Source: Pseudomonas taetrolens (GTDB taxonomy: Bacteria > Pseudomonadota > Gammaproteobacteria > Pseudomonadales > Pseudomonadaceae). Taken from it: 64,000 nt of DNA. Under the pieces are notes generated by a model. It was not told the origin of the DNA. It worked only from the letters and a program-made list of their open reading frames with translations, and did no database searches. Each line of letters starts with the position of its first letter. Positions within the stretch are counted from its first letter, which is position 1. Made by a program: the position numbers and the translations under genes. The stretch lies in assembly GCF_900475285.1 (NCBI RefSeq), contig NZ_LS483370.1, positions 758,001-822,000 on the forward strand. The letters are read 5' to 3'. This document shows positions 59,122 through 64,000 of the stretch, in pieces.

Positions 59122-60705
59122 ATGACCAACCAGGCCGCCGAAGTCGCGAAACGCCGCACTTTCGCCATTATTTCCCACCCCGATGCGGGTAAAACCACCA
59201 TCACCGAAAAGCTCTTGCTGATGGGGAAGGCGATTGCTGTCGCCGGTACGGTGAAATCGCGAAAGTCCGACCGCCATGCCACCTCCGACTGGATGGAAAT
59301 GGAGAAACAACGGGGTATTTCGATTACCACGTCGGTCATGCAGTTCCCGTATCGCGACCACATGATCAACCTGCTCGACACCCCGGGCCACGAAGACTTC
59401 TCGGAAGATACCTACCGTACGCTGACAGCGGTGGACTCTGCGCTGATGGTGCTCGACGGCGGTAAAGGCGTTGAGCCACGCACCATCGCCCTGATGGACG
59501 TATGTCGCCTGCGCGACACGCCGATCGTGAGCTTCATCAACAAACTCGACCGCGACATTCGCGACCCGATCGAGTTGCTGGATGAAATCGAAGCCGTTCT
59601 GAAAATCAAGGCTGCGCCGATCACCTGGCCGATTGGTTGCTACCGTGACTTCAAGGGTGTCTACCACCTCGCTGACGACTACATCATCGTCTACACCGCC
59701 GGTCACGGCCACGAGCGCACCGAGGTCAGAATCATCGAGAAGCTCGACTCCGACGAAGCTCGCGCCCATTTGGGTGACGAGTACGACCGGTTTGTCGACC
59801 AACTGGAACTGGTTCAGGGTGCTTGCCATGAATTCAACCAGCAGGAATTTCTCGACGGCCAGCTGACGCCTGTGTTCTTCGGTACGGCGTTGGGCAACTT
59901 TGGTGTCGATCACGTGCTGGACGCTGTGGTCAATTGGGCGCCGAAGCCTTTGGCCCGGGTGGCCAACGAGCGCACGGTCGAGCCGGTCGAAGAGAAATTT
60001 ACCGGTTTCGTGTTCAAGATCCAGGCGAACATGGACCCGAAGCACCGCGATCGCATCGCTTTCATGCGCATTTGCTCGGGCAAATACGAGAAAGGCATGA
60101 AAATGCGCCACGTGCGCACAGGCAAAGATGTTCGCATCGGCGATGCGCTGACGTTCTTCTCCTCGGAGCGTGAGCAACTTGAAGAAGCCTTCGCGGGCGA
60201 CATCATCGGCTTGCACAACCACGGTACGATCCAGATCGGCGACACCTTCAGCGAAGGCGAAAGCCTGAGCTTCACCGGTATCCCGCACTTCGCCCCGGAA
60301 CTGTTCCGTCGCGTACGCCTGCGTGATCCGCTCAAGTCCAAGCAATTGCGCCAGGGCTTGCAGCAACTGGCCGAAGAGGGCGCCACTCAGGTGTTCTTCC
60401 CGGAGCGCAGCAACGACATCATCCTGGGTGCCGTCGGTGTCCTGCAGTTCGACGTGGTCGCCAGCCGTTTGAAAGAAGAATACAAAGTGGAATGCTCCTA
60501 CGAGCCTATCACTGTGTATTCGGCTCGCTGGATCGACTGCGCCGATAAGAAGAAGCTCGAAGAGTTCCAGATCAAAGCGGTGGAAAACCTCGCCATCGAC
60601 GGCGGCGGCCACCTGACCTACCTCGCTCCGACGCGGGTCAACCTGGCACTGATGGAAGAGCGCTGGCCCGATGTGCAATTCCGCGCCACGCGTGAGCATC
60701 ACTAA
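59122..60705 (+). CDS. prfC: Peptide chain release factor 3
   Basis: The 527-residue GTPase recycles RF1/RF2 from the ribosome. It has G-domain motifs [13 protein letters not shown] (about 16-28), [14 protein letters not shown] and [10 protein letters not shown], then EF-Tu-like domains II and III. Length matches RF3 (529 in E. coli). Divergent from the osmoprotectant operon and followed by a strong terminator. Confidence 0.98.
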   Translation: MTNQAAEVAKRRTFAIISHPDAGKTTITEKLLLMGKAIAVAGTVKSRKSDRHATSDWMEMEKQRGISITTSVMQFPYRDHMINLLDTPGHEDFSEDTYRTLTAVDSALMVLDGGKGVEPRTIALMDVCRLRDTPIVSFINKLDRDIRDPIELLDEIEAVLKIKAAPITWPIGCYRDFKGVYHLADDYIIVYTAGHGHERTEVRIIEKLDSDEARAHLGDEYDRFVDQLELVQGACHEFNQQEFLDGQLTPVFFGTALGNFGVDHVLDAVVNWAPKPLARVANERTVEPVEEKFTGFVFKIQANMDPKHRDRIAFMRICSGKYEKGMKMRHVRTGKDVRIGDALTFFSSEREQLEEAFAGDIIGLHNHGTIQIGDTFSEGESLSFTGIPHFAPELFRRVRLRDPLKSKQLRQGLQQLAEEGATQVFFPERSNDIILGAVGVLQFDVVASRLKEEYKVECSYEPITVYSARWIDCADKKKLEEFQIKAVENLAIDGGGHLTYLAPTRVNLALMEERWPDVQFRATREHH

Positions 60706-60723
60706 CGGCTCAGGCCTGAAGTT

Positions 60724-60760
60724 AAAAAAAAGCGAAGCCCTTGGGCTTCGCTTTTTTTTT
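60724..60760 (+). terminator. Terminator after prfC
   Basis: AAAGCGAAGCCC / GGGCTTCGCTTT around a TTG loop with long A and T runs works in both directions. Confidence 0.9.
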
Positions 60761-60790
60761 GCATGTACAAAACCGGTGTTGCGGCCCCCC

Positions 60791-60837
60791 TCTGTAGCCG
60801 CTGCCGCAGGCTGCGACAAGGGCCGAAGGGCCTTCGG
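60791..60837. repeat. REP-like unit near the 3' end of dppF
   Basis: GTAGCCGCTGCCGCAGG (60793 on) resembles the REP at 3173, followed by a perfect CCGAAGG/CCTTCGG hairpin (60823-60837). Confidence 0.6.
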
Positions 60838-60860
60838 ACCCGGGTTTTCGGGTGTTGTAC

Positions 60861-61829
60861 CTAGAGGAATTGCTCCGCGTGATGGCAGGCAACCTGGCGG
60901 TTGTCCAGCAGGCGCAGGAGCGGTTCGTCGGTGCTGCACAGTTCGGTCGCGTACGGACAGCGTTTGTGGAAGGCGCAGCCTGATGGCGGGTTCAGCGGGT
61001 TGGGCAGTTCGCCGACGATCTTGATCTTCGGTTTGTCCGGATCCGGGTGGATGGTGGGTGTGGCCGACAGCAATGCCTGGGTATAAGGGTGCAGCGGCCG
61101 GGTGTAGATCTCTTCCTTGGGCCCCATTTCTACCGGGCGGCCGAGGTACATGACCAGGACCGTATCGGCCACATGTCGCACCACCGCCAGGTTGTGCGAG
61201 ATGAACACGTAGGCGGTGTTGAACTCTTGCTGCAAGTCCATGAACAGGTTGAGTACCTGGGCCTGGATCGATACATCCAGCGCCGAGGTCGGTTCGTCGG
61301 CCACCAGCACCTTGGGTTGCAACATCATGGCTCGGGCCAGGGCGATCCGCTGGCGCTGACCACCGGAGAACATGTGCGGGTAGCGCTGGTAATGCTCAGG
61401 GCGCAAGCCCACCTGCTTCATCATGGCCTGGACTTTTTCACGGCGTTCGCTGGCGCTCAACCGGGTATTGATCAGCAGCGGCTCGGCCAGTTGATCACCG
61501 ACTTTCTGCCGAGGGTTGAGCGAGGCATAAGGGCTCTGGAACACCATCTGCACATCTTTGCGCAGTTGCTTGCGCTGGGCCTTGTCAGCCCCGGCGACTT
61601 CCTGGCCGGCAATTTTCAACGAACCGGACGAGGGCTCTTCGATCAGGGTCAGGGCGCGGGCCAGGGTCGATTTTCCACAGCCTGACTCGCCCACCACGGC
61701 CAGGGTTTTACCCGCCTCGAGTTCAAACGACACACCGTTGAGCGCGCGCACCAGTGCATGGCCCTTGAACAAGCCACGGGACACTTCGTAATGACGGGTT
61801 AGGTCGCGGGCAGTAAGAACGACAGTCAT
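60861..61829 (-). CDS. dppF: Dipeptide ABC transporter ATP-binding protein DppF
   Basis: The 322-residue ATPase has Walker A GESGCGKST, signature FSGGQRQRIALARA, Walker B and the oligopeptide C-terminal region with Cys pattern GCAFHKRCPYATELC, a probable iron-sulfur motif of the DppD/F type. Start at 61829 with AGGAGGTG upstream. It overlaps dppD by one base. Confidence 0.95.
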   Translation of the reverse strand: MTVVLTARDLTRHYEVSRGLFKGHALVRALNGVSFELEAGKTLAVVGESGCGKSTLARALTLIEEPSSGSLKIAGQEVAGADKAQRKQLRKDVQMVFQSPYASLNPRQKVGDQLAEPLLINTRLSASERREKVQAMMKQVGLRPEHYQRYPHMFSGGQRQRIALARAMMLQPKVLVADEPTSALDVSIQAQVLNLFMDLQQEFNTAYVFISHNLAVVRHVADTVLVMYLGRPVEMGPKEEIYTRPLHPYTQALLSATPTIHPDPDKPKIKIVGELPNPLNPPSGCAFHKRCPYATELCSTDEPLLRLLDNRQVACHHAEQFL

Positions 61830-62797
61830 TACGCCACCTCCTGATTCAAGGGGAAGAAGCAGCGGGCCTGGCTGTGAGCCTTGGGCTCCAGCGACGGACG
61901 TTGTTGGCGGCAGGTGTCTTGTACGTACGGGCAGCGCGGTGACAGCAGGCAACCGTTAGGCCGGTCGTAGCGCCCGGGCACGATGCCCGGCAAGGTCGAC
62001 AGGCGAGCTGCGCCCATGCTGTGTTCAGGGATGGCTGCCAGCAGGGCTTCGCTGTACGGGTGTGCGGGGACATCGAACAGGCCCGGCACGTGACCAACCT
62101 CGACCGCCTGACCGGCGTACATGACACACACCCTTTGTGCGGTTTCGGCCACGACGGCAAGGTCGTGGGTGATCAGCACCAGGCCCATGTTCTGTTCGCG
62201 CTGCAGGTTGAGCAGCAAGTCCATGATCTGGGCCTGAATGGTCACGTCCAGTGCGGTGGTCGGTTCGTCGGCAATCAACAGCTTGGGTTCACCGGCGATG
62301 GCCATGGCAATCGCTACACGCTGGCTCATGCCGCCCGAGAGTTGGTGCGGGTAAGCGTTCATACGGCTGGCGGCGCCGGGGATTTCGACTTTTTCCAGCA
62401 ATTCAATGGCTCGCTTGCGCGCGGCCTTGCCGGACATTTTCAGGTGCAGGCGCAGCACTTCTTCGATCTGGAACCCCACGGTGTAACTGGGGTTGAGCGC
62501 GGTCATCGGGTCCTGGAACACCATGGCCATGTCTTTGCCGACGATTTGCCGGCGTTGACGGGCGCTGAGGGTCAGCATGTTTTTGCCGTCGAAGTTCAGT
62601 GCATCGGCGGTGACGATGCCGGGATGCTCGATCAGGCCCATCAGCGCCATCATGGTCACGGATTTGCCGGACCCCGATTCACCAACAATGGCTAGGACTT
62701 CGCCTTTATCCACAGACAGACTGAGCCCGTCGACCACCGGTACGGCCTTGGCGTCACCAAAACGGACGTTGAGATTCTTGATTTCTAGCAGTGACAT
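61829..62797 (-). CDS. dppD: Dipeptide ABC transporter ATP-binding protein DppD
   Basis: The 322-residue ATPase has Walker [11 protein letters not shown], signature [16 protein letters not shown] and the C-terminal [15 protein letters not shown]. With DppF it energises the DppBC permease for dipeptide import. Start at 62797 follows GAGGAGAT; the earlier frame is not supported. Confidence 0.95.
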   Translation of the reverse strand: MSLLEIKNLNVRFGDAKAVPVVDGLSLSVDKGEVLAIVGESGSGKSVTMMALMGLIEHPGIVTADALNFDGKNMLTLSARQRRQIVGKDMAMVFQDPMTALNPSYTVGFQIEEVLRLHLKMSGKAARKRAIELLEKVEIPGAASRMNAYPHQLSGGMSQRVAIAMAIAGEPKLLIADEPTTALDVTIQAQIMDLLLNLQREQNMGLVLITHDLAVVAETAQRVCVMYAGQAVEVGHVPGLFDVPAHPYSEALLAAIPEHSMGAARLSTLPGIVPGRYDRPNGCLLSPRCPYVQDTCRQQRPSLEPKAHSQARCFFPLNQEVA

Positions 62798-62807
62798 GGG
62801 AATCTCC

Positions 62808-63719
62808 TCAGGCGGCATTCTTGAGTTTCGGGTCCAGCGCATCGCGCAGGCCGTCGCCCATCAGGTTGATTGCCAGCACGCTGAGCAAAATGGTCAGACC
62901 GGGCAGGCTCACGACCCACCAGGCGCGTTCGATGTAGTCACGGGCCGAGGCCAGCATGGTGCCCCACTCAGGCGTGGGCGGCTGTACGCCAAGGCCCAGG
63001 AAGCCCAGTGCTGCGGCATCGAGAATCGCCGAAGAGAAACTCAAGGTGGCCTGGACGATCAGCGGTGCCATGCAGTTCGGCAGCACGGTGACGAACATCA
63101 GGCGTGGCAGGCCAGCACCGGCCAGACGGGCAGCCGTCACGTAGTCACGGTTCAGTTCGCCCATCACGGCAGCCCGGGTCAGGCGCACGTAGGACGGCAA
63201 GGACACTACGGCAATGGCGATCACGGTATTGATCAGGCCAGGGCCGAGGATGGCGACAATGGCAACAGCCAGCAGCAGCGAAGGCAGGGCCAGCATGATG
63301 TCCATCAAACGCATGATGCCCGGGCCGAGGATGCGCGGGAAAAACCCGGCAAACAGCCCCAGGATCACCCCTGGAATCAGTGAAATGACCACCGAAGACA
63401 AACCGATCAGCAGCGACAGGCGGGAGCCTTCGATCAGACGCGACAGCAGGTCGCGGCCCAACTCGTCAGTGCCGAGCAGAAATTGCCATTGACCGCCCTC
63501 AAGCCAGACCGGCGGCGTCAACAGAAAGTCGCGGTATTGCTCGCTGGGATTGTGCGGTGCGACCCACGGCGCAAAAATCGCGCAGAACACGATCACGCAC
63601 ATGAACATCAGGCCGGCAACGGCGCCCTTGTTCTTGGAGAACGCTTGCCAGAATTCTTTGTAGGGCGATGGATAAAGCAGGCTTTGATCCACGGCTGTAA
63701 CAGGAGTAGGTGTGCTCAT
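62808..63719 (-). CDS. dppC: Dipeptide ABC transporter permease DppC
   Basis: The 303-residue inner-membrane permease has six membrane segments, an N-terminal OppC_N region and the EAA-like motif [21 protein letters not shown]. The ATG at 63719 (MSTPTPVTA) gives family length; an earlier start at 63761 is not supported. It is 10 bases from dppD and 10 bases from the dppB stop. Confidence 0.94.
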   Translation of the reverse strand: MSTPTPVTAVDQSLLYPSPYKEFWQAFSKNKGAVAGLMFMCVIVFCAIFAPWVAPHNPSEQYRDFLLTPPVWLEGGQWQFLLGTDELGRDLLSRLIEGSRLSLLIGLSSVVISLIPGVILGLFAGFFPRILGPGIMRLMDIMLALPSLLLAVAIVAILGPGLINTVIAIAVVSLPSYVRLTRAAVMGELNRDYVTAARLAGAGLPRLMFVTVLPNCMAPLIVQATLSFSSAILDAAALGFLGLGVQPPTPEWGTMLASARDYIERAWWVVSLPGLTILLSVLAINLMGDGLRDALDPKLKNAA

Positions 63720-63729
63720 GATCAGGATC

Positions 63730-64000
63730 TCAGCGCTGGTGACGGATGCGTGGGTTGGCAAAGCCGTAGAGGATGTCCACCACGAAGTTGACCAGAATCA
63801 CCAGGCAGGCGATTAGCAGGATGCCGTTTTGCACCACGGGGTAGTCCCGTGCGCCAATGGCTTCGATCAGCCATTTGCCGATACCGGGCCACGAAAAAAT
63901 GGTTTCGGTCAGTACGGCGCCGGCCAGCAGGGTACCGACTTGCAGGCCGACCACGGTCAATACCGGAATCAGCGCGTTGCGCAGGCCATGCACGAACACC
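63730..64000 (-). CDS. dppB: Dipeptide ABC transporter permease DppB, cut by the right edge
   Basis: Only about the last 90 residues are present. They contain GLRNALIPVLTVVGLQVGTL (the conserved cytoplasmic loop) and two membrane segments, ending NPRIRHQR. The N-terminal part is outside the window. Order dppB-dppC-dppD-dppF on the minus strand matches the usual operon. Confidence 0.93.
   Translation of the reverse strand, partial: VFVHGLRNALIPVLTVVGLQVGTLLAGAVLTETIFSWPGIGKWLIEAIGARDYPVVQNGILLIACLVILVNFVVDILYGFANPRIRHQR

Noticed and set aside
59101-60939. 612-residue open frame antisense to prfC
   Set aside because: It mirrors the prfC codon pattern; prfC has all RF3 motifs, and this frame has none.

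Overview
The window looks like chromosomal core sequence from a Pseudomonas of the fluorescens lineage. This rests on gene content and order: yqhA, fklB, ispB, rplU-rpmA-obg-proB, rpsT, murJ, ribF-ileS-lspA-slpA-ispH, minor pilins, bamD, rluD-pgeF-clpB, a tRNA cluster, ndh, coaE-pilD-pilC/pilA, nadC, ampDE, fruBKA, piu genes, speC, prfC and dpp. The order follows the P. aeruginosa PA45xx region as I remember it. REP/REPIN elements typical of fluorescent pseudomonads sit between genes. I see no insertion sequence, prophage, CRISPR array or integrase. The species cannot be fixed from the sequence alone.

Layout. 1-4300: a lipoprotein cut by the left edge, YqhA, FklB, a small gene with a strong Fur-box candidate, YjdM and IspB. 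4.3-8.7 kb: ribosomal proteins L21, L27 and S20 with Obg, ProB and a CreA-like protein. 8.9-16.3 kb: MurJ, then a tightly overlapping ribF-ileS-lspA-slpA run followed by ispH. 16.3-19.2 kb: minor type IV pilins (a FimT-like protein on the opposite strand, then PilV, PilW, PilX, PilE) without pilY1 or pilY2. 19.2-26.4 kb: ThiO, a small membrane protein, BamD, RluD, PgeF and ClpB with a heat-shock-type promoter. 26.5-27.2 kb: tRNA Asn-Pro-Lys, a terminator, then a second identical tRNA-Pro.

27.2-34.4 kb: NADH dehydrogenase 2, a 57-residue DUF3094 protein, MOSC and DUF1780 proteins, an orphan CbiM-like membrane protein, YacG, CoaE, PilD, PilC and divergent PilA; pilB is missing from its usual place. 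34.5-40.9 kb: an Ada-AlkA fusion with Ogt, then NadC, AmpD, AmpE, a TatD-type hydrolase and Cra. 41.2-46.8 kb: the fructose PTS operon fruBKA with a textbook Cra operator. 46.8-53.7 kb: a REPIN, then an iron-uptake locus (PepSY/flavoreductase, TonB receptor PiuA, PiuC, Sel1 protein) with Fur-box candidates on both sides of the divergent promoter region. 53.7-64.0 kb: ornithine decarboxylase, a four-gene osmoprotectant ABC transporter, PrfC, and the dipeptide transporter dppBCDF, with dppB cut by the right edge.

I did not find a convincing new biological system. The points most worth following are the reduced and rearranged type IV pilus loci (no pilB, pilY1/Y2 or pilSR in the usual places, two pseudopilins without Glu5, a short pilin disulfide loop), the Fur-box-controlled small protein, the orphan CbiM-like protein without the N-terminal metal-binding His, and the duplicated tRNA-Pro.
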